NCBI GenBank assembly: GCA_030637135.1
Contig: DAOVVO010000069.1
Coordinates: forward strand, 1 to 6,964
Source: Nitrospirota bacterium
Lineage (GTDB): Bacteria > Nitrospirota > Thermodesulfovibrionia > UBA6902 > BMS3Bbin08
Reading direction: 5' to 3'
Length of the DNA stretch: 6,964 nucleotides
Shown: positions 1 to 5,770 of the stretch, one piece after another
Layout: every line of letters starts with the position of its first letter
Position numbering within the stretch: position 1 is the stretch's first letter
Notes under the pieces: model-generated
Database searches by the model: none
Told to the model about the DNA's origin: nothing
What the model saw: the letters and a program-made list of their open reading frames with translations, nothing else
Program-made: the position numbers and the translations under genes

Positions 1-74
1 ACTACTGCTTACTCCTTGCTTTTTCTTGCTTGCTGTCTTTCCCTTTCACGCCTTACATCGTTTCCCGCATTTCA

Positions 75-116
75 CGCTTACCGTTTACCGGTTACTGTTC
101 ACTGTTGACTGCTTAC
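75..116 (-). repeat. Six tandem degenerate 7-bp units
   Basis: Read on the minus strand this is GTAAGCA, GTCAACA, GTGAACA, GTAACCG, GTAAACG, GTAAGCG, six contiguous heptamers in perfect 7-bp phase. The first G, second T and fourth A never change, and most changes are transitions. This resembles the short tandemly repeated heptanucleotide (STRR) class known from cyanobacteria, though the unit is different. The last two units read GGTAAACGGTAAGCG with the preceding base, which matches the arms of the 27-bp palindromes near the GIY-YIG gene. Confidence 0.7.
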
Positions 117-141
117 TATCTTTTATTTCCCGCCTTACATC

Positions 142-181
142 TCGGTACGAGCCTGCCTGTCGGCAGACAGGTCGATTCCGA
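142..181. repeat. Imperfect palindrome within the repeat region
   Basis: A perfect 6-bp stem, CCTGTC (156-161) and GACAGG (166-171), has a GGCA loop. Outer arms TCGG/CCGA (142-145, 178-181) and CGA/TCG (148-150, 172-174) extend it as an interrupted hairpin. It breaks the heptamer phase and differs in composition from its surroundings, so it looks like an inserted dispersed palindrome rather than part of the array. There is no T-run, so terminator function is not supported. Confidence 0.5.
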
Positions 182-199
182 CCTTTCTCGCTTTTCCCG

Positions 200-241
200 C
201 TGCTTACTCCTTACTGCCTACTCCTTACTGCCTACTCCTTA
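200..241. repeat. Three tandem 14-bp units (six heptamers)
   Basis: On the + strand the unit CTGCTTACTCCTTA (200-213) is followed by two identical copies of CTGCCTACTCCTTA (214-227, 228-241). Each 14-mer is itself two related heptamers, so this is a higher-order duplication within the 7-bp array. The near identity of the copies suggests recent slippage or unequal recombination. Confidence 0.8.
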
Positions 242-355
242 CTTTTGTGCTGCTTCCTGCTTACTTGTTTTCTTCTTTCTCGCCTTACATCCTTTCACGC
301 CCCTCTCGCTTGAGCCCTTTCCCGCCTTCCATCGTTTCCCGCTTTTCACGCTTCT

Positions 356-1384
356 TCACATTTCCCTTCCCACCGCCTTTGCGACAGCCTTTAATTCCCT
401 CATAAGGATTTTGAACTTTTTCGGTTTTAATGATTGTTCCCCGTCAGACAGCGCTTCTTGAGGGTTCGTATGGACTTCAATCATAAGACCGTCAGCGCCT
501 GCTGCAATTGCTGCTTTTGCCATTGGCGCAACGAGATTCCATTTGCCGGTCCCGTGGCTTGGATCAACAATAACCGGCAGGTGAGTGAGTTTTTTTAAAA
601 CAGGCACCGCATTTATATCAAGGGTGTTCCTTGTTTCTGTTTCAAATGTCCTTATGCCTCTTTCACAGAGGATGACCTTGTTATTCCTCCCCTGTGCCAT
701 AATGTATTCAGCTGCCATGAGAAGCTCTTTCAGCGTTGCGGAGAGTCCCCTCTTTAACACTATAGGTTTGCTATACGAACCAACTTCCTGCAGGAGCCTG
801 AAATTCTGCATGTTTCGTGCTCCTATTTGAATTACATCAGCATATTTAAGAATAACATCAATATCTCTCGGGTCCATGATTTCTGTAACAACAGGCAAAC
901 CCGTTATTTTGCTTGCTTCTGCAAGAAATTCCAGTCCTTTTTCGCCAAGTCCCTGAAAACTGTAAGGTGAAGTTCTTGGTTTATAAGCACCTCCTCTTAT
1001 AAATGTTGCACCTGCGTGTTTAACTTCCTGGGCAATTTTCAAGAAGGTGGACATGTTCTCCACAGCACATGGTCCTGCAATAATGTGCAATTTTTTCCCG
1101 CCGATGATATTTTTCCCAATTTTAATCTTTGTTTGTTCAGGTTTAAAGTCTTTACTTGCGAGTTTATACGGCTTGATGATACGATGAATTTTTTCAACGC
1201 CCTGCATTGTCTCAAAGGAACTGCTTTCCTCTTCGGTAACCTTTGATGTATCACCAATAACACCAATAACTGTTCTTTCTGTACCTTTGGAGATGGTGGC
1301 TTTAAAACCTTTATGTTCAAGCTTTTTAACGATATTACGAAGGTCTTTGGAAGTAGCTCCAGGCCTCATTACTATGATATCCAT
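356..1384 (-). CDS. aroF: 3-deoxy-7-phosphoheptulonate (DAHP) synthase, type I-beta
   Basis: Cytosolic enzyme condensing phosphoenolpyruvate with erythrose 4-phosphate to DAHP, the first step of the shikimate pathway. The 342 residues carry an N-terminal ferredoxin-like domain (about 1-70), which in the Thermotoga-type enzyme mediates Tyr/Phe feedback inhibition, and a TIM barrel from about 95. Visible signatures are AGPCAVEN (103-110), KPRTSPYSFQG (135-145), LKRGLSAT (210-217) and VDPSHGTG (273-280). The four expected metal ligands are C106, H277, E303 and D314, with near-identical spacing to the Thermotoga enzyme from memory. The ATG start is set by a strong AGGAGG five bases upstream. It is the last visible gene of the minus-strand aromatic run, 72 bp after hisC. 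The C-terminal residues AVGREM are encoded by purine-rich sequence resembling the adjoining repeat, so the 3' end may have been remodelled. Identification is firm; feedback specificity is inferred. Confidence 0.93.
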   Translation of the reverse strand: MDIIVMRPGATSKDLRNIVKKLEHKGFKATISKGTERTVIGVIGDTSKVTEEESSSFETMQGVEKIHRIIKPYKLASKDFKPEQTKIKIGKNIIGGKKLHIIAGPCAVENMSTFLKIAQEVKHAGATFIRGGAYKPRTSPYSFQGLGEKGLEFLAEASKITGLPVVTEIMDPRDIDVILKYADVIQIGARNMQNFRLLQEVGSYSKPIVLKRGLSATLKELLMAAEYIMAQGRNNKVILCERGIRTFETETRNTLDINAVPVLKKLTHLPVIVDPSHGTGKWNLVAPMAKAAIAAGADGLMIEVHTNPQEALSDGEQSLKPKKFKILMRELKAVAKAVGREM

Positions 1385-1389
1385 TACAG

Positions 1390-1395
1390 CCTCCT
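1390..1395 (-). promoter_or_regulatory. Strong ribosome binding site of aroF
   Basis: A perfect AGGAGG on the minus strand lies five bases from the aroF ATG. It is the clearest Shine-Dalgarno in the window and fixes the start. The neighbouring hisC and ilvE-like genes lack a comparable site. Confidence 0.8.
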
Positions 1396-1446
1396 ATGTT
1401 GACAAAATATGTACTATGGAATGACTCATGTATAGTATGTATTCGT

Positions 1447-1474
1447 TCATCACATATTACACATTACGCATCAC
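1447..1474 (-). repeat. Four tandem heptamers across the hisC stop codon
   Basis: Minus-strand reading gives GTGATGC, GTAATGT, GTAATAT, GTGATGA in exact 7-bp phase. The array begins inside hisC, supplies its last codons (the C-terminal VMRNV) and its TAA (1457-1459), and continues into the intergenic gap. It has the same period and the same GTRA-type start as the arrays at 75-116 and 200-241, so it belongs to one repeat family. Confidence 0.6.
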
Positions 1475-2539
1475 GGTTTTTAGTGTTTCTACCAATCTTT
1501 TATTTTCTCGGGGAAGCCCGATTGTTACCCGTATTTCTCGAGGCCCCATGGGTCTTACAATAATACCTCGTTTCAGGAGGTCATTATATATTTGAAAGGC
1601 CCTATTGTCCTCGAACATAATATATATAAAATTTGCCTCAGTTGGAATAAAATTGATGTTCATAGCTTTTAATTCTCTGAAAAGGTACTTCTTTCCTCTT
1701 TCGTTTATTTTTCTTGTTTTTGTAATATGATTTTCATCTTCCAGTGCTGCGAGTGCCGCTGTTTGTGCCAAATAGTTTACATTAAAAGGCTGCCGCACTT
1801 TATTCATTTCTGAAATTATTGAGTTCTTTGCAAACCCATAACCTATTCTGAGCGCTGCAAGACCGTATATTTTAGAGAAGGTCCTTAGTATGAGTATATC
1901 TCTGCTCTCTTTACAGTAGTTCATGCAATCTGCATAATCTGAAGAAACGACATATTCATAATATGCTTCATCAACAATAACCAGTATTCCTTCAGGAACC
2001 TTTTTCATAAAGGAATCCATCTCGCGCTTTGTATGTATTGTGCCCGTTGGGTTATTGGGAGATGCTATAAAAATAATCTTTGTTTTTTCTGTTATTCCGG
2101 ATGCCATGGCATCAAGGTCATGACGGTGGTTTTTCAGCGGAACGATCACGTTTTTCCCCTGTGCTGCCTGGACAATCATCGAATAAACTATGAATGAAGG
2201 GTGTCCCATTATTGCCTCTTCACCGGGGCTGAGAAATGTCCTTACCGCCAGTTCAATTATTTCATTGGAACCGTTGCCGACTATAATTTCTTCAGGGCTT
2301 AATCCTGATTGTTCAGCTAAGGCATTTTTAAGATAATAACAGCTTCCGTCAGGATATCTGTTTATATCACGGAGACCTTTGCGTAAGGATTTAATCGCAA
2401 GGGGTGATGGTCCCAGTGGATTCTCATTAGAGGCAAGCTTTATTGAATCCCTGATTCCCAGTTCTCTTTCCAGTTCCTTGAGTGGTTTGCCCGGGATATA
2501 GGGTTTGATAGTTTTAATATGTTCAGGAGCTTGTATCAT
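1457..2539 (-). CDS. hisC: Histidinol-phosphate/aromatic aminotransferase (HisC family)
   Basis: PLP-dependent fold type I aminotransferase of 360 residues, the usual HisC length. The N-terminus (KPYIPGKP, 12-19, and SNENPLGP, 38-45) is typical of the family. Further motifs are ASPNNPTGT (159-167), VDEAYYEY (189-196), RTFSKIYGL with Schiff-base lysine K223 (219-227), LRIGYG (230-235) and REIRVTIG (334-341). The family transaminates histidinol phosphate, but members placed between pheA and aroF commonly act on phenylpyruvate and hydroxyphenylpyruvate. The setting favours an aromatic role, possibly with both substrates. The ATG start agrees with the family, yet I see no clear Shine-Dalgarno. 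A 164-bp structured gap separates it from pheA. The final residues VMRNV come from a heptamer array. Family assignment is firm; substrate is inferred. Confidence 0.9.
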   Translation of the reverse strand: MIQAPEHIKTIKPYIPGKPLKELERELGIRDSIKLASNENPLGPSPLAIKSLRKGLRDINRYPDGSCYYLKNALAEQSGLSPEEIIVGNGSNEIIELAVRTFLSPGEEAIMGHPSFIVYSMIVQAAQGKNVIVPLKNHRHDLDAMASGITEKTKIIFIASPNNPTGTIHTKREMDSFMKKVPEGILVIVDEAYYEYVVSSDYADCMNYCKESRDILILRTFSKIYGLAALRIGYGFAKNSIISEMNKVRQPFNVNYLAQTAALAALEDENHITKTRKINERGKKYLFRELKAMNINFIPTEANFIYIMFEDNRAFQIYNDLLKRGIIVRPMGPREIRVTIGLPRENKRLVETLKTVMRNV

Positions 2540-2560
2540 AAAGAGACTAAAAGGGTTTAA

Positions 2561-2589
2561 GGACGTAAAGTCCCGTTGGGAAAACGTCC
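2561..2589. promoter_or_regulatory. Nested hairpin in the hisC leader
   Basis: Outer arms GGACGT (2561-2566) and ACGTCC (2584-2589) enclose an inner hairpin TCCC-GTT-GGGA (2571-2581). An alternative hairpin, TCCC-TTTTC-GGGA (2587-2599), shares bases with the outer stem, so the two cannot form together. In the minus-strand transcript this lies 22 bases before the hisC start, which has no evident Shine-Dalgarno. It could be a cis-acting leader or a worn palindromic repeat. Function is not shown. Confidence 0.35.
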
Positions 2590-2607
2590 CTTTTCGGGAT
2601 TCGAGGG

Positions 2608-2670
2608 TTCAAGTGATGAATTATTTATTTTTTATAAATAATGTGTTAGAGATTTTTTCAGTCACTTGAA
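2608..2670. repeat. Nested inverted repeats in the pheA-hisC gap
   Basis: Perfect 9-bp arms TTCAAGTGA (2608-2616) and TCACTTGAA (2662-2670) flank a second perfect palindrome, ATTATTTAT-TTTTT-ATAAATAAT (2620-2642). In + strand RNA the outer stem can be extended outward to 2601/2677 through G-U pairs. On the transcribed minus strand those pairs become C-A mismatches. The AT-only inner stem with a T5 loop could affect transcription between pheA and hisC, or the whole may be an inactive repeat. Confidence 0.5.
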
Positions 2671-2703
2671 TCTTTGACTCCTATACCCTTAAATCCTGTT
2701 TTT

Positions 2704-3771
2704 TTATTCAGCAGGCGGGTACGCCCCAAGGACCTTGAGATAGAGACACTCTTTTTTAACTTCATTAACTGCTTTTTTCACGTTTCTGTCTTCTATGTGA
2801 CCTACCATGTCTACAAAAAATATATATTCCCACACCTTTCTTTTGGACGGTCTTGATTCTATTTTAGTGAGATTTATTTTATGTTTTGCAAATGGCTTAA
2901 GTATTGAATAGAGTGCTCCGACCTTATCTTTTATGGAAAACATGATTGATGTTTTGTCTTTGCCGGTTTTTGCAGGGAAATCCTTTGCGATTACAAGAAA
3001 GCGTGTATAATTGTACTTATGGTCTTCTATGCCTCTTTTTGCGAATTTAAGATTATAGACAGTTGCAGCAAGTTCACTCGCAACAGCAGCAGAAGTAGAA
3101 TCCTCTGAAACGCGCCTGGCAGCAGCTGCGGTACTCACTTCCTCAATGATCGGGATTCCCGGTAAATTCTGTTCAAGCCAGCCCCTGCATTGAGCAGTTG
3201 CCTGAGGGTAAGAATAGATTTTTTTGATATTATGTATAGTGCCGGTTTTTGATAAGAGGTTATGAGATATCTCAAGCATTATCTCTGAAGAAATCTTTAA
3301 ATCTGAATCCATAAACATATCAAGGGTGTAATTCACCATACCCTCAGTTGAATTCTCAATAGGGACAACTCCATACTGTGCATTTTCTCTGTAAACAGCT
3401 TCAAATACAGCTTTTATAGTAGTTTTGGGCAGGTAGTGTGCTGAAGAGCCGAACTTCCTTTGTGCGGCAAGATGGGTAAAGGTTGCAGAAGGACCTAAGT
3501 ATGCTATTTTTAAAGGTTGTTCTATAGAGAGCGATGCAGATAAAATTTCCCTGTATATTGTGTAAAGTGCATCATTAGGGAAGGGGCCGGTATTCAGTTT
3601 TTTCAGCCTTTCCAGTATATGTTTTTCCCTTTCTGGAGAATGGCGATTTAAATGTTTTGCCTCTTTTGCCTTTTTTATTTTAAGGACAACTTTGGTCCTT
3701 TTATTCAATAATTCAAGGATATTTTCATCCCATTTATCGATTTGCTCTCTTAATTTATCAAGTTCAGACAT
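2704..3771 (-). CDS. pheA: Bifunctional chorismate mutase/prephenate dehydratase with ACT domain
   Basis: P-protein of 355 residues converting chorismate to prephenate and then phenylpyruvate in phenylalanine synthesis. Three domains are visible in order. An AroQ chorismate mutase (about 1-85) starts with the helical LDKLREQIDKWDENILELLN and contains the RxxLN/K-rich segment up to PEREK. A prephenate dehydratase (about 88-263) shows GPSATFTH (93-100), VVPIENSTEG (135-144) and the catalytic NYTRF, with T256. A C-terminal ACT domain (about 273-350) contains GALYSIL (285-291) and ESRPSK (305-310), the Phe-binding type of motif, so feedback inhibition by phenylalanine is expected. Length and domain order match the family. 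The ATG is preceded by a modest GAGAG purine tract. deoC lies 63 bp upstream across two small dyads. Confidence is high. Confidence 0.95.
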   Translation of the reverse strand: MSELDKLREQIDKWDENILELLNKRTKVVLKIKKAKEAKHLNRHSPEREKHILERLKKLNTGPFPNDALYTIYREILSASLSIEQPLKIAYLGPSATFTHLAAQRKFGSSAHYLPKTTIKAVFEAVYRENAQYGVVPIENSTEGMVNYTLDMFMDSDLKISSEIMLEISHNLLSKTGTIHNIKKIYSYPQATAQCRGWLEQNLPGIPIIEEVSTAAAARRVSEDSTSAAVASELAATVYNLKFAKRGIEDHKYNYTRFLVIAKDFPAKTGKDKTSIMFSIKDKVGALYSILKPFAKHKINLTKIESRPSKRKVWEYIFFVDMVGHIEDRNVKKAVNEVKKECLYLKVLGAYPPAE

Positions 3772-3783
3772 GAGTTTTTCTCT

Positions 3784-3810
3784 CTCACTGTGAGTAATAC
3801 AGATGTATTA
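3784..3810 (-). promoter_or_regulatory. Adjacent dyads with a -10-like box before pheA
   Basis: Two inverted repeats abut in the 63-bp deoC-pheA gap: CTCAC-T-GTGAG (3784-3794) and TAATACA-GA-TGTATTA (3795-3810). A minus-strand TATAAT (complement of 3807-3812) overlaps the second dyad, but at 17 bp upstream the -35 position reads GAAAAA, a poor match. An operator over a weak internal promoter is possible, and coincidence is not excluded. The dyads sit 13 bases or more from the pheA start. Confidence 0.3.
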
Positions 3811-3834
3811 TAGAACGTTACTTTAGCAATTTTT

Positions 3835-4512
3835 CTATGTTTTTTCAAGAGTTAGATGGAGCTCCCGCATTATGACCACTCCTGAGCTTGTGCCTATTCT
3901 TGTGGCTCCTGCTTTAATAAAACTTAAAGCATCTTTTAAGGTTTTGATGCCTCCTGCCGCTTTTATGCCTATTTTTGCTTTTGTAGCATCTTTTATCATT
4001 GCAACATCTATAATCTCTGCACCGGAAGGGGCAAAACCGGTAGAGGTTTTAACAAATTCAGCCCCCGCCTCCATAGCTGTGAGGGATGCCTTTATTTTTT
4101 CACTGTCTGAGAGGTAATGAGTCTCAATTATTATTTTATGGATCACCCCTGGTGTGGCTGTGATTAAATCCGAAGTTTCCTTTTTTACAGCTTCCCAGTT
4201 ATGTGCCTTTACTTCGGCTAAGTTAATGACGATGTCCAGTTCATCAGCACCTGCAAGGACTGCTTCAATGGACTCGTATACCTTTACTTGAGTGAGAGTC
4301 ATCCCGAGTGGAAACCCTATTACTGTTGTAAGCTTAATATCAGTTCCCGAGAGCATTTCTGCAGCGTTTTTTATAAAAAACGGATGTACACAGACAGAGA
4401 AAAATCCATATTTTTTTGCCTCGTCACAGAGCTTATTGATCTCGGTTTCTGTTGCTGTAGGTGTTAAAAGAGTATGGTCAATGAATTTTGCGATATTAGG
4501 TTGGTCGTCCAT
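3835..4512 (-). CDS. deoC: Deoxyribose-phosphate aldolase
   Basis: Class I aldolase that reversibly splits 2-deoxyribose 5-phosphate into glyceraldehyde 3-phosphate and acetaldehyde in deoxynucleoside catabolism. The 225 residues fit the bacterial DeoC length. Signatures are IDHTLL (11-16), the DELDIVIN segment with D93, FVKTSTGF with Schiff-base lysine K155 (153-160), GIKAAGGIK with the second lysine K184 (182-190) and the phosphate-binding GTSSG (207-211). All catalytic residues are present. The start codon lies inside the 3' end of the ilvE-like gene with a 17-bp overlap, so the two are probably translationally coupled, and no separate Shine-Dalgarno is obvious. Its presence in an aromatic amino acid run is unexpected and may be chance operon assembly. 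Family identification is firm; the reason for its position is unknown. Confidence 0.92.
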   Translation of the reverse strand: MDDQPNIAKFIDHTLLTPTATETEINKLCDEAKKYGFFSVCVHPFFIKNAAEMLSGTDIKLTTVIGFPLGMTLTQVKVYESIEAVLAGADELDIVINLAEVKAHNWEAVKKETSDLITATPGVIHKIIIETHYLSDSEKIKASLTAMEAGAEFVKTSTGFAPSGAEIIDVAMIKDATKAKIGIKAAGGIKTLKDALSFIKAGATRIGTSSGVVIMRELHLTLEKT

Positions 4513-5368
4513 TGCGTTTTATATAATCTGAAACTTTTCTCCTGTACGCCGAACGCAGCAGTGTGGTGATTTTTCCGATTCCCCTGCCTATTTTTGTATT
4601 ATCGACTTTAGTTACCGGCATAACCTCCAGTGTTGTATTAGAGATAAAAACTTCCTGGGCACTATACATATCCTTGCGGGTAAATCTCCCCTCTTTAATT
4701 TTAATCTTCAGTTCTTTTGCGGAGTCAAGGATTATTCTCCTCGTTATACCGTCTAAAATTCCCACATCAGGCGCAGGGGTGCAGAGAATGTTGTTTTTTA
4801 CAAAAAAAATATTTGTTATTGTTCCTTCTGCAACATAACCCCTGTAATTCAGCATTAGTGCCTCATACGCGCCTTTTTCTTTTGACTCAATCTTGGCGAG
4901 GATATTATTTAAAAAATTAAAGGATTTAATTTTTGGGTTTAGTGCCTTTTTGAAATTTCTTCTCACATCAACTACTGCCACCTTTACCCCTTTTTGGTAA
5001 TAACTTCTTGGATATTCTTTTAATGCCCTGGAGATTATTACAATCGTAGGTTTTGGACAGAGTTCAGGGTCTAAGCCTATAGGACCAGGGCCCCTTGATA
5101 CACTGATTCTTATATATGCTTCATGGTGTCTGTTCGTTTTTAGTGTCTTGTAAACAGCCTGTTTTATCATATAAGATGTTTTCTGTATCTTGAGATTAAT
5201 CATGGATGCGGAACGGAAGAGGCGTTCTATATGCTCATCAATCTTGAAGACTATACCTTTATATGCCCTCAGCGTTTCGTAAACACCGTCGCCATAGAGA
5301 AAACCGTGATCAAAAACAGAGACTTTAGCCTCTGTTTCGGGAACAAGTTTGTTATTCAGATATATCAC
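4496..5368 (-). CDS. ilvE: Class IV aminotransferase, branched-chain (IlvE-like)
   Basis: PLP enzyme of fold type IV, 290 residues. Motifs are FDHGFLYGDGVYETLRAYKG (19-38), YIRISVSRG (85-93), IKSFNFLNN with the PLP lysine K148 (147-155), VAEGT (179-183), GILDGITR (203-210) and SNTTLEVMPVT (243-253). Overall it resembles archaeal and bacterial branched-chain aminotransferases that move the amino group between glutamate and Val, Leu or Ile. D-amino-acid aminotransferase and aminodeoxychorismate lyase share the fold and cannot be excluded from motifs alone. The aminodeoxychorismate lyase alternative would also fit a chorismate-related setting. The start is GTG, giving the canonical short N-terminal strand, with no strong Shine-Dalgarno. 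It is the first gene of the minus-strand run and overlaps deoC by 17 bp. I found no convincing minus-strand promoter between it and the divergent selC. Confidence 0.8.
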   Translation of the reverse strand: MIYLNNKLVPETEAKVSVFDHGFLYGDGVYETLRAYKGIVFKIDEHIERLFRSASMINLKIQKTSYMIKQAVYKTLKTNRHHEAYIRISVSRGPGPIGLDPELCPKPTIVIISRALKEYPRSYYQKGVKVAVVDVRRNFKKALNPKIKSFNFLNNILAKIESKEKGAYEALMLNYRGYVAEGTITNIFFVKNNILCTPAPDVGILDGITRRIILDSAKELKIKIKEGRFTRKDMYSAQEVFISNTTLEVMPVTKVDNTKIGRGIGKITTLLRSAYRRKVSDYIKRNGRPT

Positions 5369-5407
5369 AAAATCAGTTTACCACGGTGAAGAAAGTTTTT
5401 CATATGT

Positions 5408-5436
5408 TTGACACTTAAATAGGACCTTAATATACT
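5408..5436 (+). promoter_or_regulatory. Sigma70-type promoter upstream of tRNA-Sec
   Basis: A perfect TTGACA (5408-5413) and TATACT (5431-5436) are separated by exactly 17 bp. Transcription would start near 5443, leaving a leader of about 105 bases before the mature tRNA 5' end. The direction and the absence of a credible gene in between point to selC as the target. It also lies in the divergent gap, so it could affect expression of the ilvE-like gene. Confidence 0.75.
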
Positions 5437-5547
5437 AAAGAGGGCAATAACCAGATTCCAGGTACCAAAGATTCAGATAATATCCATGCTACGATATCAA
5501 AAAAAGATAGTAATGTGGGATTTGGTAATTGGAATTTTTAAATTTAT

Positions 5548-5645
5548 GGGAGTGCATAGGGTTCTGGTGTCCCTCCTGGACTTCAAATCCAGTGTTGCCT
5601 GCCAAAAGCGGGCAGGGTGGGTTCGATTCCCACACACTCCCGCCA
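5548..5645 (+). tRNA. selC: Selenocysteine tRNA (anticodon TCA)
   Basis: This 98-nt gene decodes UGA as selenocysteine. The anticodon arm CTGGA-CTTCAAA-TCCAG (5576-5592) carries TCA at 5583-5585 and matches my recollection of the E. coli tRNA-Sec arm exactly. The long variable arm has stem CCTGCC/GGCAGG (5598-5603, 5611-5616). The T arm is GTGGG-TTCGATT-CCCAC. The acceptor pairs GGGAGTG with CACTCCC. An eighth acceptor position, needed for the 8+5 architecture, would be C5555 opposite A5634, a mismatch. The D stem shows only AGGG/CCCT (5558-5561, 5571-5574) cleanly. The discriminator is G5642 and CCA is encoded (5643-5645). The organism therefore probably makes selenoproteins, though selA, selB and selD are not in view. 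The last 11 bases are repeated at 6129-6139. Confidence 0.95.
5635..5645 (+). repeat. Left direct repeat (tRNA-Sec 3' end)
   Basis: CACTCCCGCCA forms part of the acceptor stem, the discriminator G and the encoded CCA of selC. It is identical to 6129-6139 and defines the left border of the putative element. Confidence 0.6.
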
Positions 5646-5672
5646 CTATACTTCGCTATAGCTACGCATAGT
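5645..5672. repeat. Degenerate palindromic unit beside the tRNA
   Basis: Arms ACTAT (5645-5649) and ATAGT (5668-5672) enclose a centre containing CTTCGC and GCTACGC. These match, on the opposite strand, the GCG-rich centre of the 27-bp units (GCGTAGC). The length of 28 bp is nearly the same. I read it as a diverged member of the palindrome family, starting at the last base of selC. Confidence 0.35.
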
Positions 5673-5693
5673 TATCATAATTCCACGCTAAAA

Positions 5694-5720
5694 GGTAAGC
5701 GGAGCAAAGCGGAGTTTACC
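5694..5720. repeat. 27-bp palindromic unit, copy 1
   Basis: GGTAAGCG, an 11-bp centre (GAGCAAAGCGG) and AGTTTACC. The arms GGTAAGC and GTTTACC form seven pairs, one of them G-U. It matches copy 3 at 24 of 27 positions. Its right arm also supplies the -35-like TTTACC of a possible promoter for the GIY-YIG gene. Confidence 0.8.
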
Positions 5721-5743
5721 ATTAACGTTTCGCTTACTATATA
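5715..5743 (+). promoter_or_regulatory. Possible promoter of the GIY-YIG gene
   Basis: TTTACC (5715-5720), four of six matches to TTGACA, lies 17 bp before TATATA (5738-5743). Transcription would start about 20 bases before the nuclease ATG. The -35-like box is the right arm of palindrome copy 1, so nuclease binding to the palindrome could autoregulate the gene. That last point is inference. Confidence 0.35.
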
Positions 5744-5754
5744 AACTTCGCTTA
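5742..5754. repeat. Shortened palindromic unit
   Basis: On the minus strand this reads TAAGCGAAGTTTA: the left and right arms of the 27-bp unit joined with most of the centre missing. Just beside it, CGTTTCGCTTAC (5726-5737) is an inverted half-unit that matches the start of copy 2 at 11 of 12 positions. Confidence 0.4.
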
Positions 5755-5770
5755 ATTGGCTTAATAAAAA

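Larger units (their letters stand above)
1..355. repeat. Non-coding degenerate heptanucleotide repeat region
   Basis: This stretch downstream of aroF holds no credible gene. The + strand is strongly pyrimidine-rich (about 63 of 80 bases at 281-360 by my count), so any read-through RNA from aroF would be purine-rich. It is built from short related units. In minus-strand reading the recurring forms are GTAAGCA, GTAAGGA, GTGAACA and GTAAACG. Two stretches hold strict 7-bp phase (75-116 and 200-241). A 30-bp segment at 50-79 recurs at 324-353 with 28 matches. The motif CGCCTTACATC (or CGCCTTCCATC) starts near 49, 131, 281 and 323. Long open frames here translate to Leu/Phe/Ser/Cys-rich peptides with no domain and are composition artefacts. 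I saw no canonical hairpin-plus-T-run terminator for the operon. The region continues past the left window edge. Confidence 0.75.

Noticed and set aside
26..461. Two overlapping + strand open frames of 95 and 143 codons
   Set aside because: They translate pyrimidine-rich repeat DNA into Leu/Phe/Ser/Cys-rich peptides with no domain, and the longer one runs into the 3' end of aroF on the opposite strand.
1398..1403. TTGACA on the + strand in the hisC-aroF gap as a promoter
   Set aside because: No acceptable -10 box follows at 16-18 bp, and the adjacent + strand has no gene.
1412..1437. TACTAT/ATAGTA inverted repeat before aroF as an operator or terminator
   Set aside because: Only 6 bp per arm with a 14-bp loop in AT-rich DNA and no T-run; likely chance.
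5369..5547. Minus-strand promoter for the ilvE-like operon
   Set aside because: AT-rich -10-like boxes exist (for example the complement of 5428-5433) but none has a credible -35 at proper spacing.
5646..5661. CTATA-CTTCGC-TATAG hairpin as the selC terminator
   Set aside because: The stem has five weak pairs and no T-run follows; it fits better as part of the degenerate palindromic unit.
5486..5744. Two + strand frames of 61 and 71 codons over the tRNA
   Set aside because: They cross the whole tRNA-Sec gene; open reading by chance explains them.
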